This document shows positions 35,844 through 44,827 of a DNA stretch of 64,000 nt, in pieces (position 1 is the stretch's first letter; every line of letters starts with the position of its first letter). The notes beneath the pieces were generated by a model, which saw nothing but the letters and a program-made list of their open reading frames with translations, made no database searches and was not told the origin of the DNA. Origin of the DNA: Rhodococcoides kyotonense (lineage in GTDB: Bacteria > Actinomycetota > Actinomycetes > Mycobacteriales > Mycobacteriaceae); assembly GCF_001645385.1 (NCBI RefSeq), contig NZ_LVHI01000012.1, positions 734,169-798,168 on the forward strand, read 5' to 3'. Position numbers and translations under genes: made by a program.

Positions 35844-37754
35844 TCACGGCCTCCACAGCTCGAGTTCGGGAATTCCCGGCGGGGTGAATCCGAGCACCTG
35901 GCCGTAGAACGACAACTCGGATTCGCGCGCGTTCACCTGTGTTTCGAGCTTGCGGAAACCGTGCGACTCCCCCTCGTACGCGAGGTACGCGTGCGGAATT
36001 CCCTTGCGTACCATCGCGTCACGGAAACGCTCGGCCTGTGACGGGGGCACGATGGGGTCCGACAGCCCCTGCAGCAGCAGCACCGGGCACGACAAACCGT
36101 CGACGTTGTTGACCGGCGCCCGAGTCCGGTACAGGTCGATCGCCTCGGGCAGCGGGCCGATCAGCCCGTCGATGTACCGGGATTCGAAGTCGTGCGTCTC
36201 GGCGACGAACAGTTCCAGTTCTGCAACGCCGTAGTACGAAGCGCCACAAGCGAATACGTTCGACGACGTCAAGGCCGCCAAGACCGTCCACCCGCCGGCG
36301 GAACCGCCTTCGATGGCCAATCGTGCAGGGTCGGCGAGGCCCGCGTCGGCAAGACCCCGAACGGCGGCGACGGTGTCCTCGACGTCGACGATCCCCCACT
36401 GTCCACGGAGCCGGTTGCGGTACTCGCGGCCGTACCCACTCGACCCGCCGTAGTTGACGTCGATGACTCCGATTCCGCGGCTGGTGAAGTAGGCGAAGAC
36501 CGGGTTGAGCGCGGGCGCGACGTGCGCTGTCGGGCCACCGTGCACGAAAGCGACGTACGGCGGCAACTCCCCGTCCAGCCCTTCGTACTCGGGGTTGCGT
36601 GGCGCGTAGACGATGGCGTGCACTTCGCGCTCGGGGCCCTGGAAAGTTCTGGCTTCCCCCTGCGGGAGGTACTCGGCGTCGGGAATCGTTTCGATGCTCG
36701 ACCGAATGTCGGTGACTTCTCGCGTGGAGAGGTCGAGCTGCCGCAGACCGCCCGGGCTCTGTGCACCACCGGCTTTGAGCAGTACGAGCGAACCGCGACG
36801 GCCACCCAGCGACACCGACGTCAGCGGCCCGAGGTCGATGTCGTCCATCGCGCCGGTGGCGGGATCGAGAACGCCGAGCGTCTCGGTGCCGACAGTGCGG
36901 ACGGTGAGCAGCTTTCCGTCGTCGAGAATCGAGTACCAGCGCGCACCGAGTTGCCACAGCGGCGCGCCGAAGTCCGCCTCGGCCGGGTACAACGGCGTGA
37001 CGTCGCCGCCGAGCGCGACCGTGTAGAGGTTCCACCATCCGGTGCGGTCGCTGACGACGTACAGCGACGTCTCGTCGATCCACTCCGGCTGGAGCACCGA
37101 TTCCTCGGTGCCGCCGAGCACGGTCTCCCACGTCCCGGTCGCCAGATCCGCGACGCGCAATTCCGTTCCGTCCCACGGCATCTGCGGATGGTTCCACGCA
37201 ATCCAGGCAAGCTTGCTGCCGTCGGGCGACAGACGCGGGTACGCCAGAAAGTCGGAGCCGGAGACTATCGATCGAATTCCTTTGCCGTTCAATGCGATTG
37301 CGCAGATGTCTCGGCGGATCTCGTCGCCCTCGTGGGTCTCACGTACCGCGAAGACCTCGTCGCCGACAACCGACAGTTCGGCGAACCTGACCGATGCCGC
37401 GACGTCCGGCTTGTCGGTCAACGGAACCGGCGTCTCGCCTGGCACGGCAAGGTAGACGCGCTGATCGGAGAACTCCGAGAACACGATTCGGCCGTCGTCG
37501 GTGGCGGCCCACGCGCCGCCGCCGTACTCGTGCACGCGAGTGCGCGCGTTGAACGGCTCGGGGAGCAGCGACTCGACGCGGCCGTCGGTGTAGCGACAGA
37601 TGGTCGTGCGACCGTTCTCGGTGGGACGCATCTCCGACCACCAGATCTGGTCGCCGACGAAGCGCCCGCTCTCCACCGGATGTCCGCTGGCCGACAGGTC
37701 GGTCGCGGAAATGGGAGACGGCCAGGATCCGAAGGGCAGCGCGGTACGAGTCAC
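35844..37754 (-). CDS. S9 family prolyl oligopeptidase-like peptidase
   Basis: About 636 residues. An N-terminal beta-propeller of about 360 residues is followed by an alpha/beta-hydrolase domain. The catalytic Ser is in EGGSAGGWT, the Asp in SDPIVPPSQA and the His in GESHGF, in the order of acylaminoacyl-peptidase/dipeptidyl-peptidase enzymes. GTG 37754 was chosen: TAATAC lies 8 bp upstream, and further extension would run into the yedK gene. It lies 11 bp after yedK on the same strand. No signal peptide, so cytoplasmic peptide trimming is likely. Confidence 0.85.
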   Translation of the reverse strand: MTRTALPFGSWPSPISATDLSASGHPVESGRFVGDQIWWSEMRPTENGRTTICRYTDGRVESLLPEPFNARTRVHEYGGGAWAATDDGRIVFSEFSDQRVYLAVPGETPVPLTDKPDVAASVRFAELSVVGDEVFAVRETHEGDEIRRDICAIALNGKGIRSIVSGSDFLAYPRLSPDGSKLAWIAWNHPQMPWDGTELRVADLATGTWETVLGGTEESVLQPEWIDETSLYVVSDRTGWWNLYTVALGGDVTPLYPAEADFGAPLWQLGARWYSILDDGKLLTVRTVGTETLGVLDPATGAMDDIDLGPLTSVSLGGRRGSLVLLKAGGAQSPGGLRQLDLSTREVTDIRSSIETIPDAEYLPQGEARTFQGPEREVHAIVYAPRNPEYEGLDGELPPYVAFVHGGPTAHVAPALNPVFAYFTSRGIGVIDVNYGGSSGYGREYRNRLRGQWGIVDVEDTVAAVRGLADAGLADPARLAIEGGSAGGWTVLAALTSSNVFACGASYYGVAELELFVAETHDFESRYIDGLIGPLPEAIDLYRTRAPVNNVDGLSCPVLLLQGLSDPIVPPSQAERFRDAMVRKGIPHAYLAYEGESHGFRKLETQVNARESELSFYGQVLGFTPPGIPELELWRP

Positions 37755-37765
37755 GACGACCAGTA

Positions 37766-38473
37766 TTACCCGACCGGTGTCAACAATTCCGGGCTGTTGT
37801 TCCTGACGCTGTTGACGGCCGTGCTGACCTCGTAGGGGACCAGCCTGGGTTCCGGGATGGCCGCGAGCATCTCCTGCACCGAGTTCAGATCGGTGATGGC
37901 CGGATTCAGCCAGTCGGACCGCATGTTCTCGGGGACGATGACGGGCGACCGATCGTGGATGTGTCCGAGTGCGTCCGCGGCAGGAGAAGTCAACACCGTC
38001 ACCGACCACAGCCAGCGATCGGGATCGTCCTCGGGTTTGGCCGGATCGCGCCACAGCTCGTACAGGCCTGCCATTGCCAGTACCCCCTCCTCGTGTAGGA
38101 AGTACGGGACCTTCTGGCCGTCGCGCTTCTCCCACTCGTAGTAGCCGTCGGCGGGGACGATGCAGCGGCGACGGGCGGCCGCCTTCTTGAACGACGGCTT
38201 CTCGGTGATCGTCTCGGACCTCGCGTTGATCAGGCGGCTCCCGATCTTGGCGTCCTTGGCCCACGACGGGATCAGACCCCACCTCACCGACCGGAGTTGG
38301 CGGACGGCGTCGGCCTCGGGTTCGTCCTTGGGTGCCCGCTCGAGAACCGTCCTGACCGTCTGCGTGGGCGCGACGTTGTACGCCGGCGGAAGCTCGTCGC
38401 CGACCGTCTCGGCGATGTCGAAGACCGCACGCAGATCACTGTCTGTCTGGGTACTGGCATACCGTCCGCACAT
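37766..38473 (-). CDS. SRAP family protein (abasic-site crosslinking, YedK/HMCES-like)
   Basis: A 235-residue SRAP protein. ATG 38473 places the catalytic Cys at position 2 (MCGRYAS), as the family requires; the longer frame would bury it. Other family residues are present: the NVAPTQ segment, WGLIPSWAKD, INARSETI, the Glu in GYYEWEK, and the His in HDRSPVIV. These proteins form a thiazolidine crosslink with abasic sites in single-stranded DNA and shield them. It is divergent from the aminotransferase gene and lies upstream of the S9 peptidase. Confidence 0.92.
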   Translation of the reverse strand: MCGRYASTQTDSDLRAVFDIAETVGDELPPAYNVAPTQTVRTVLERAPKDEPEADAVRQLRSVRWGLIPSWAKDAKIGSRLINARSETITEKPSFKKAAARRRCIVPADGYYEWEKRDGQKVPYFLHEEGVLAMAGLYELWRDPAKPEDDPDRWLWSVTVLTSPAADALGHIHDRSPVIVPENMRSDWLNPAITDLNSVQEMLAAIPEPRLVPYEVSTAVNSVRNNSPELLTPVG

Positions 38474-38555
38474 GCGACCGATTGTCGCACCGAGCACCGA
38501 CATCGGCACCCAGGTGGACTGGCAGCGCAGAATGCACACCTGGCACGATGGGGTT

Positions 38556-39809
38556 GTGAGCCATCCGCACCAGAGCCACCAGCCGCGTATTCACCGCCCG
38601 CTGCAGCAGTCCACCAAGCTGCAGAACGTTCTCTACGAGATCCGGGGTCCGGTACACGCGCACGCGGCGAGGCTGGAGGCCGAGGGACACCGCATCCTCA
38701 AGCTCAACATCGGCAACCCTGCGCCGTTCGGTTTCGAAGCGCCCGACGTCATCATGCGTGACATGATCGCCGCGCTGCCGTACGCGCAGGGCTATTCGGA
38801 GTCCAAGGGCATCCTGTCGGCCCGTCGTGCGATCGTCACCCGGTACGAGCTCGAGCCAGGATTCCCCGAGCTCGATGTCGACGACGTCTACCTCGGCAAC
38901 GGCGTCTCTGAGCTCATCACGATGACGATGCAGGCGCTGCTCGACGACGGGGACGAGGTGCTCATCCCGGCACCCGACTACCCGCTGTGGACGGCGATGA
39001 CGACGCTGTCCGGCGGCAAGGCCGTGCATTACCTGTGCGACGAGGACAACGACTGGAACCCCGACCTCGCCGACATCGAATCGAAGATCACCCCGCGCAC
39101 CAAGGCGCTGCTGGTCATCAATCCGAACAATCCGACGGGTGCGGTCTACTCGACCGAGGTGCTGCAGGGCATCGTCGACCTGGCACGACGCCACCAGCTA
39201 CTTCTGCTCGCCGACGAGATCTACGACCGAATCCTGTACGACGACGCCAAGCACACCTCGCTCGCGAGCCTCGCTCCCGACCTGCTGTGCCTGACGTACA
39301 ACGGGCTGTCGAAGGCGTATCGGGTCGCGGGTTACCGAGCCGGATGGCTCGCGATCACAGGGCCCAAGGAACACGCGGCCGGGTTCATCGAGGGCATCGA
39401 CCTGTTGGCGTCGACACGCCTGTGCCCGAACGTGCCTGCACAGCACGCCATTCAGGTCGCGCTCGGCGGTCACCAGAGCATCGAGGATCTGATTCTTCCC
39501 GGCGGCCGCCTGCTCGAGCAGCGCGACGTGGCGTGGGAGAAGCTCAACGAGATTCCTGGCGTCTCGTGTGTGAAGCCCCGTGGCGCGCTGTACGCGTTCC
39601 CGCGTCTCGATCCCGAAGTGCACGAGATTCACGACGACGAACGGCTCGTGCAGGATCTGCTTCTGCAGGAGAAGATCCTCGTCGTGCAGGGCACCGGGTT
39701 CAACTGGCCGGGCCACGATCACGTTCGCATCGTGACACTCCCGTGGGCGCGGGACCTTTCCGTCGCCATCGAACGCTTCGGTAACTTCCTCGCGTCGTAC
39801 ACGCAATAG
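38556..39809 (+). CDS. aspC: Aspartate/alanine-type aminotransferase (AspC/AlaA-like)
   Basis: A 417-residue fold-type I PLP enzyme. The cofactor Lys is in TYNGLSKAYRVAGYRAGW, the cofactor-ring Asp/Tyr pair in LLADEIYDRILYDD, and NPNNPTGAVYS holds the conserved Asn. It matches the layout of M. tuberculosis Rv0337c. GTG 38556 was chosen; CACGAT 8 bp upstream may be the -10 box of a leaderless mRNA. It would exchange amino groups between alanine or aspartate and 2-oxoglutarate. In M. tuberculosis it neighbours the Fe-S reductase gene too, but here four genes lie between. Confidence 0.85.
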   Translation: MSHPHQSHQPRIHRPLQQSTKLQNVLYEIRGPVHAHAARLEAEGHRILKLNIGNPAPFGFEAPDVIMRDMIAALPYAQGYSESKGILSARRAIVTRYELEPGFPELDVDDVYLGNGVSELITMTMQALLDDGDEVLIPAPDYPLWTAMTTLSGGKAVHYLCDEDNDWNPDLADIESKITPRTKALLVINPNNPTGAVYSTEVLQGIVDLARRHQLLLLADEIYDRILYDDAKHTSLASLAPDLLCLTYNGLSKAYRVAGYRAGWLAITGPKEHAAGFIEGIDLLASTRLCPNVPAQHAIQVALGGHQSIEDLILPGGRLLEQRDVAWEKLNEIPGVSCVKPRGALYAFPRLDPEVHEIHDDERLVQDLLLQEKILVVQGTGFNWPGHDHVRIVTLPWARDLSVAIERFGNFLASYTQ

Positions 39810-39850
39810 CGTCGGAAAAGAGTTCGTCGCGCGTTCACGTCGTCGGGAAC

Positions 39851-39867
39851 CGGTGGAGAATCCACCG
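39851..39867 (+). terminator. Small hairpin after aspC
   Basis: CGGTGGA and TCCACCG form a 7-bp stem around GAA, 42 bp past the aspC stop. It is a weak terminator candidate. Confidence 0.35.
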
Positions 39868-40066
39868 AAGTGGTTGAAAGTGATGCAAAAAACATACCTC
39901 GATCGGCCCCAAACCGACGCGAAGTCTGTAGATTAGCGGGCGGCACTTCGTGTGCCCGAGCACTGGTCGTATCCCATCCCCCCCGGGACGATCAGGAAGG
40001 TGGCGGGGGACGCCCCCCCTGCTCCCCGCCACCGCGCTCCTCATCCCGGCACCTACTCTTGCACCT

Positions 40067-41326
40067 GTGGAGTCACACGGTCACGGACACGGGCATTCCG
40101 ACGCCCCGGCGCCTCTCACCCCTCTCGCAGCCCGCATCGTCGTAGGACTTCTCGTCGCGATCGGTCTCGCCGTCGTCGCGGGTGCGATCGTGCTGTGGCC
40201 GTCCGAGCAGCACGTCGACATTCCGCTTCCGTTTCAGACGTCCGGCGGCGGCGCTGTCACCACCGAGGCCGGGACCGTCGTCTCGCAGGACATCGGCGCG
40301 TGCGGTAGCGCGTCGGCCGGTCGCGTCTTCACCGGCAATCCGACGCCGCCCGTCAGCGCCGGCTACGACTGTCAGCGCAGCATCGTCGCCATCGAATCGG
40401 GGCCGAACGCCGGCACGAAGACTCTGCTCGAAATCGTCCCGGGGCCAGGGCAACCCGATCTCCGCACCGGTGAGAGCATCCGGCTCGTCCGTCAGACCGA
40501 CCCGAGCGGTACGACGCAGTACTCGTTCAACGACTTCTCGCGAGGCCTTCCACTTGCATTGATCGTCGCTGTCTTCGCGGTCGTGATCTGCATCGTCGCC
40601 CGGTGGCGTGGTTTCCGTGCGCTGATCGGTCTGATCATCGCGTTCGCCGTGCTCGTGGTGTTCATGCTGCCCGCGCTTCTCGACGGCGCTCCTGCCATTC
40701 CGGTCGCCCTCGTCGCGGGGTCGATCATTCTGTACGCCGTGCTGTATCTGGCGCACGGAGTGAATCTTCGGACGTCGTCCGCACTGCTCGGAACCTTGAC
40801 GTCGATGGCGCTCGCAGCCGTTCTGTCCTACGTCGCCATCCGCATGACCCACCTGACCGGTCTGTCGGAGGAACAGAACACCGACGTGCAGGCCTACATC
40901 CAACACGTCAGCATCACCGGCCTGCTGCTCGCGGGTTTCATCATCGGATCGCTCGGCGTGCTCAACGACGTCACGATCACCCAGGCGTCGGCCGCGTTCG
41001 AAATCGCCGGGGCCGATTCGACGACGACGCGACGCCACATCTTCTCGTCGGCGATGCGCGTGGGCCGCGACCACATCGCGAGCACGGTGTACACACTCGT
41101 GCTGGCCTATGCCGGTGGCGCACTGCCGCTGCTGCTGCTGTTCTCGGTCGCAGGCAGATCCATTCAGGATGTGCTGACGGGTGACGCCGTGGCCATCGAG
41201 ATCGTTCGATCCTCGGTGGGCGGCATCTCGCTCGCGCTGTCCGTACCCCTCACGACGGCCATCGCGGCGCTTCTCGCGCGACCCGGCGGCGTTCCGACGA
41301 AGAAGTCCGGGCGGCATTCCAAATAG
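40067..41326 (+). CDS. YibE/F family membrane protein
   Basis: About 419 residues. The short N-terminus is His-rich ([10 protein letters not shown]). After the first membrane helix comes a roughly 130-residue outer domain with cysteines (GACGSASAG and YDCQRS), then six or seven helices including [18 protein letters not shown] and [20 protein letters not shown]. The [14 protein letters not shown] segment is a family hallmark. GTG 40067 was chosen; TACTCT 8 bp upstream would give a leaderless mRNA, and the upstream frame extension is unlike protein. The function of the family is not established; the His-rich start hints at metal binding. Confidence 0.8.
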   Translation: MESHGHGHGHSDAPAPLTPLAARIVVGLLVAIGLAVVAGAIVLWPSEQHVDIPLPFQTSGGGAVTTEAGTVVSQDIGACGSASAGRVFTGNPTPPVSAGYDCQRSIVAIESGPNAGTKTLLEIVPGPGQPDLRTGESIRLVRQTDPSGTTQYSFNDFSRGLPLALIVAVFAVVICIVARWRGFRALIGLIIAFAVLVVFMLPALLDGAPAIPVALVAGSIILYAVLYLAHGVNLRTSSALLGTLTSMALAAVLSYVAIRMTHLTGLSEEQNTDVQAYIQHVSITGLLLAGFIIGSLGVLNDVTITQASAAFEIAGADSTTTRRHIFSSAMRVGRDHIASTVYTLVLAYAGGALPLLLLFSVAGRSIQDVLTGDAVAIEIVRSSVGGISLALSVPLTTAIAALLARPGGVPTKKSGRHSK

Positions 41327-41342
41327 TGCCGCTGCGCGGTCG

Positions 41343-41380
41343 TGCGTGGATAGTTGGCCCAGAGGCCGACTATCCGCGCA
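41343..41380. terminator. Bidirectional terminator between yibE/F and ald
   Basis: Arms 41343-41359 and 41364-41380 pair over 17 bp with two wobbles and a CAGA loop. It lies between two convergent genes and includes the ald stop codon region, so it can end transcripts from both sides. Confidence 0.75.
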
Positions 41381-42428
41381 TGGGTGGCGCAGCCGCAATC
41401 AACCCCGCCTTCAAACCGGGATCGGCGGCGGTCGCGGCCTCCCACCCCTTGTCGGCCAGGGCGACGACGTAAGGCAACGTCGCGTTCGTCAGCGCGTAGG
41501 TCGAGGTGTGCGGCACCGCGCCCGGCATGTTCGCGACGCAGTAGAACACCGACTCGTGGACGCGGTACGTCGGGTCGTCATGCGTCGTCGGAACCGAGTC
41601 CTCGAAGCATCCGCCTTGGTCGATCGCGATGTCGACGAGTACCGAACCCGGCTTCATACGCTGAACGAGGCTGTTCGACACCAACTTCGGCGCCTTCGCC
41701 CCGGGCACCAGCACGGCACCGATCACCATGTCCGCACCGAGTACGGCCTGCTCGAGCTCGAGCGCATTGGAGACGACGGTCTTCACCGACCCGTGGTACG
41801 CGTCGTCGATCGCTCGAAGCGCCTTTACATTCAGGTCGAGGACGGTGACGTCGGCGTGCATACCGTGCGCGATCGCGACCGCATTCCGCCCCGCAACGCC
41901 TGCGCCGATGACGACGACGTGTGCTGGCCGGACTCCCGGCACACCGCCCATCAGAACGCCGCGCCCACCGCCGCTGGCCATCATGTGATACGCCCCGACC
42001 TGGGGCGCGAGACGACCGGCAACCTCGCTCATCGGCGCCAACAGAGGTAGCGACCCGTCGGGTGCGGTGACGGTTTCGTACGCGATGGCCGTCGTCCCCG
42101 ACGCCGACAGCGCGTCCGCGCAGGCCTTCGACGCGGCGAGATGGAGGTACGTGAACAACACTTGATCCGCACGTAGTCGCGAATACTCTTCTGCTACAGG
42201 TTCTTTGACCTTGACGAGCAGATCCGCCTCGGCCCAGACGTCGTTCGCATCGACGAGAATCTGCGCACCCGCGGCCTTGTAGTCGGTGTCCGAGAACGAC
42301 GAACCCACGCCCGCCTCGGACTCGATGACCACGTCGTGTCCATGCGAGATCAGTTCGTGCACGCCTGCCGGAGTGACCGCCACCCGGTATTCGTGGTTCT
42401 TGATCTCGCGCGGAATTCCGATCTTCAT
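41370..42428 (-). CDS. ald: Alanine dehydrogenase
   Basis: A 352-residue enzyme of the usual length that converts pyruvate, ammonia and NADH to L-alanine. The catalytic Lys is in LLVKVKEP near residue 75 and the His in FTYLHLAAS near residue 95. The NAD-binding loop is [12 protein letters not shown] near residue 170, and the Asp in [12 protein letters not shown] near residue 270 completes the site. ATG 42428 starts the canonical [11 protein letters not shown]. It is divergent from an Lrp/AsnC regulator, as ald and aldR are in M. tuberculosis, so alanine-responsive activation is expected. Confidence 0.95.
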   Translation of the reverse strand: MKIGIPREIKNHEYRVAVTPAGVHELISHGHDVVIESEAGVGSSFSDTDYKAAGAQILVDANDVWAEADLLVKVKEPVAEEYSRLRADQVLFTYLHLAASKACADALSASGTTAIAYETVTAPDGSLPLLAPMSEVAGRLAPQVGAYHMMASGGGRGVLMGGVPGVRPAHVVVIGAGVAGRNAVAIAHGMHADVTVLDLNVKALRAIDDAYHGSVKTVVSNALELEQAVLGADMVIGAVLVPGAKAPKLVSNSLVQRMKPGSVLVDIAIDQGGCFEDSVPTTHDDPTYRVHESVFYCVANMPGAVPHTSTYALTNATLPYVVALADKGWEAATAADPGLKAGLIAAAPPMRG

Positions 42429-42469
42429 TGCCGCCTCCAGAGCAGGGGTCCGATGGATGTCCCCACTAT

Positions 42470-42512
42470 GAATTATCGGGAGAAATACCCACAACAGGTG
42501 TGAACATAATTC
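42470..42512. promoter_or_regulatory. Inverted repeat between ald and aldR
   Basis: GAATTAT (42470-42476) and ATAATTC (42506-42512) are perfect inverse copies 29 bp apart, AT-rich islands in the divergent region. AldR-type regulators bind several spaced sites in the ald promoter in M. tuberculosis. The second arm abuts TAGGGT (42515-42520), the likely -10 box of the regulator gene. Confidence 0.5.
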
Positions 42513-42526
42513 TGTAGGGTGACGAC

Positions 42527-43057
42527 ATGGCGGCAGATAATTCGGATTCAGCACGTTCGGGCTCGGCCGGATCGAACGATGTTCGACGCGCACCGCTCGA
42601 CGCGATCGACCACATCCTCATCGACGAACTACGTCGCGACGCCCGCATGCCCAACAATGCTCTTGCCGCCGCGGCCGGTATCGCGCCGTCCACCGCACTC
42701 GGCCGCGTCCGGTCACTCGTCGAACGCGGCGTCATCCGAGGCTTTCACGCGGAGATCGATCCCGACGCGCTCGGGCAAGGCATCCAGGCGATGATCTCGG
42801 TGCGCCTACAGGCCGACGCCCGACGACGCATCAGCGAGTTCGGCGAGCAGATCGCTGCGCTGCCGGAGACATCGAACATCTACTTCATCGCAGGCGCCGA
42901 CGACTTTCTCATCCACGTGGCGACCGTCGACACCGTCGCACTGCGGCACTTCGTCGTCGACAACCTCAGTGCGCACCCCGCCGTCGCGGCGACCGAGACG
43001 ATCCTGATCTTCGAACACATTCGGCCGCGCGGACAACGCACGCCCGTCACGGACTGA
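42527..43057 (+). CDS. aldR: Lrp/AsnC family regulator, AldR-like
   Basis: A 176-residue Lrp/AsnC protein. A 25-residue Ser/Ala-rich extension precedes the helix-turn-helix (DAIDHILIDELRRDARMPNN then APSTALGRVRSLVERGVIRG), and the RAM ligand-binding domain follows (GADDFLIHVATVD). It is divergent from ald, the arrangement of M. tuberculosis aldR. TAGGGT ends 6 bp before the ATG, so the mRNA may be leaderless. It ends 2 bp from the convergent Hsp70-like gene. Confidence 0.85.
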   Translation: MAADNSDSARSGSAGSNDVRRAPLDAIDHILIDELRRDARMPNNALAAAAGIAPSTALGRVRSLVERGVIRGFHAEIDPDALGQGIQAMISVRLQADARRRISEFGEQIAALPETSNIYFIAGADDFLIHVATVDTVALRHFVVDNLSAHPAVAATETILIFEHIRPRGQRTPVTD

Positions 43058-43059
43058 TT

Positions 43060-44718
43060 CTAAGGAGCAGGCGGGAACAGCGGCGGTAGCACCGGCAGCG
43101 TGAAGTCCGGCAGACCCGGAATCAACGGTGCAGGTGGAGCCGGTGCAGGTGCCGGTTGCTGCGGCGACTGCTGAGTCGGTGCCTCCTGCGTCGGCGCCGG
43201 CTGGGTGACTGCGTCCGACGTGTCCGGAACCACCTGAGGCGCGGGTGCAGGTGCAGACTCCTCCACGGTCGTCGTGGGGGCCGGGGCCGGCGGCGGAGGA
43301 AGCACGACCGGCACCTCCGACGTCGCTGCCGGGGCCGATGTCGTCGGGGCCGGGGCAGACGTCGCAGCCGGAGCTTCGGTCTGCGTGTTCGTCACCGACG
43401 TCTGGACCACCGGAGCGTCGTTCTGCTGGGTGAACAGGAACGCACCTGCGGCGACGACGGCCGCGGCCGCGACTCCCGCGACCGACCATCCACGGACGAG
43501 GCGACGCTTGCGTTCCTCGTCGTTCTCGCCGTCGGAGTCGTCGAAGTCGGCGTCGAGCCAGTAGACGTTGGAGAGCGCGAAGTGCGGGGACTTCACGGGA
43601 GCCGAGCTCGTCTCGGGCACAGGCTCCGGTGCCACGGGAGCCCGACGCGTCGGCGGCTCGTCGGACACCGCGGGCACCTGCTGCGTGACGGGCATCGATC
43701 CCTGGAGTCGCGGAAGATCTTCTCGCGCAATGGAAATGGTGGGTGTCGCGTCCGTGGGCCGCGGTGATCGCTGCGGCGCGCCTTCACGCGGAGCACGCAC
43801 GGGTATCGGACGCGCCGGAGGCCGAGGCCGTTCGACGGCGGGTGCGGCCGTCGACCTCGCCGACAGCGCGGCGCCGCGGGCAGCGACCGACTCCGGCTCG
43901 TTCGGGGTGATCGCGGGCAGATCCAGCGATCGTCCGACGCGCTCGCGAACGAGCGGAATGCGCGAACCTCCACCGATGAGCACGACGGCGTCGATGGGCA
44001 CGTGCGCGCTGATGAGCACGTCGCGCGCGAACTCGATCGACCTGTCCACGGTGTCGCCGATGAGCGACTCGAAGCTGTCACGCGAGAGCAGGATCATTCC
44101 GCTCGCGTCGGGCAGGCACACGGCGTCGTTGCTCGACAACCGTTCCTTCGCGACACGGCATCGCCGTTCGAACAGCTCGATGTCGGCGTCGTCGCTCGGC
44201 TTGCCCAGCCTGTCGAGCTGGTTGTCCCGGAGAACGTCGTCGAACAGATCGCCGCTGAACTCGGTGCTACGACTCGACGCGACGACCCGGCGAGCCCTCA
44301 GGTCGACGACGCTGACGTTCAGGCCGGAGCTTCCGAGGTCGTACAGCGCGACCGTCGAGTGCCCCGCTGCTTCACCGCTCGCGACGAGGTACTCGATGAC
44401 CGCCTCGACCTCGTGGATGAGGGAGTAGTTCTGCAGGTGCTGGTTCTCGAGCGCGCGATGCAGAGTGTCGGCCTGCCGCGCGTCGCGATAGGCGACGCCG
44501 GTGCTCAGATGCGGTTCCGACTCCGCCGCGACCGCGCTGATCGACTCGGCGGCCAGGTACTCGACTTCGTCGTCGACGGTGTCGATGACCTGGTTCTTGA
44601 AGAACAACGGCTGCGGCGGGTCCGACGGAACCACGCGTGTCGCGACGGCCGCACCACCACGCGGCAGCGCCATACGTACGGCGTGGGCACCCATGGACAC
44701 CCCCAGCAACACAGTCAT
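43060..44718 (-). CDS. Second intact Hsp70-like ATPase with membrane helix and Pro-rich outer tail
   Basis: A 552-residue protein with the same plan as the Hsp70-like gene at 22973. Phosphate loop 2 (ALYDLGSSGLNVSV) and the adenosine motif (VVLIGGGSRIPLVRERV) are intact, while loop 1 reads LLGVSMGAHAV without the usual Asp. A Pro/Arg-rich cytoplasmic linker leads to one membrane helix (WSVAGVAAAAVVAAGAFLF) near residue 415, then about 125 Pro/Ala/Thr-rich residues ending LPPLFPPAP. There is no Hsp70 peptide-binding domain. ATG 44718 has GAGGG upstream; the longer frame lacks a ribosome-binding site. The role is unknown; envelope sensing or scaffolding is plausible. Confidence 0.8.
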   Translation of the reverse strand: MTVLLGVSMGAHAVRMALPRGGAAVATRVVPSDPPQPLFFKNQVIDTVDDEVEYLAAESISAVAAESEPHLSTGVAYRDARQADTLHRALENQHLQNYSLIHEVEAVIEYLVASGEAAGHSTVALYDLGSSGLNVSVVDLRARRVVASSRSTEFSGDLFDDVLRDNQLDRLGKPSDDADIELFERRCRVAKERLSSNDAVCLPDASGMILLSRDSFESLIGDTVDRSIEFARDVLISAHVPIDAVVLIGGGSRIPLVRERVGRSLDLPAITPNEPESVAARGAALSARSTAAPAVERPRPPARPIPVRAPREGAPQRSPRPTDATPTISIAREDLPRLQGSMPVTQQVPAVSDEPPTRRAPVAPEPVPETSSAPVKSPHFALSNVYWLDADFDDSDGENDEERKRRLVRGWSVAGVAAAAVVAAGAFLFTQQNDAPVVQTSVTNTQTEAPAATSAPAPTTSAPAATSEVPVVLPPPPAPAPTTTVEESAPAPAPQVVPDTSDAVTQPAPTQEAPTQQSPQQPAPAPAPPAPLIPGLPDFTLPVLPPLFPPAP

Positions 44719-44827
44719 GCAAAGACCCTCGTTCGTGTCCGGCGGGGCATGCTCGAATCGCCCCGATTGCGTCACACGCTACCTGGGACGGCCGAGGGTC
44801 GTGTACTACACCTGATCGATCGCCTGG

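Noticed and set aside
36192..37835. A 547-codon plus-strand frame
   Set aside because: Antisense to the S9 peptidase, which has a complete catalytic triad.
37755..38282. N-terminal extension of the S9 peptidase across yedK
   Set aside because: The extension reads Arg/Gly-rich shadow sequence, and YedK needs its own frame there with Cys at position 2.
40002..40030. GC-rich hairpin in front of the YibE/F gene as a riboswitch
   Set aside because: Only a 7-bp stem of G and C runs is visible, and no known riboswitch core is recognisable. It may be ordinary spacer.
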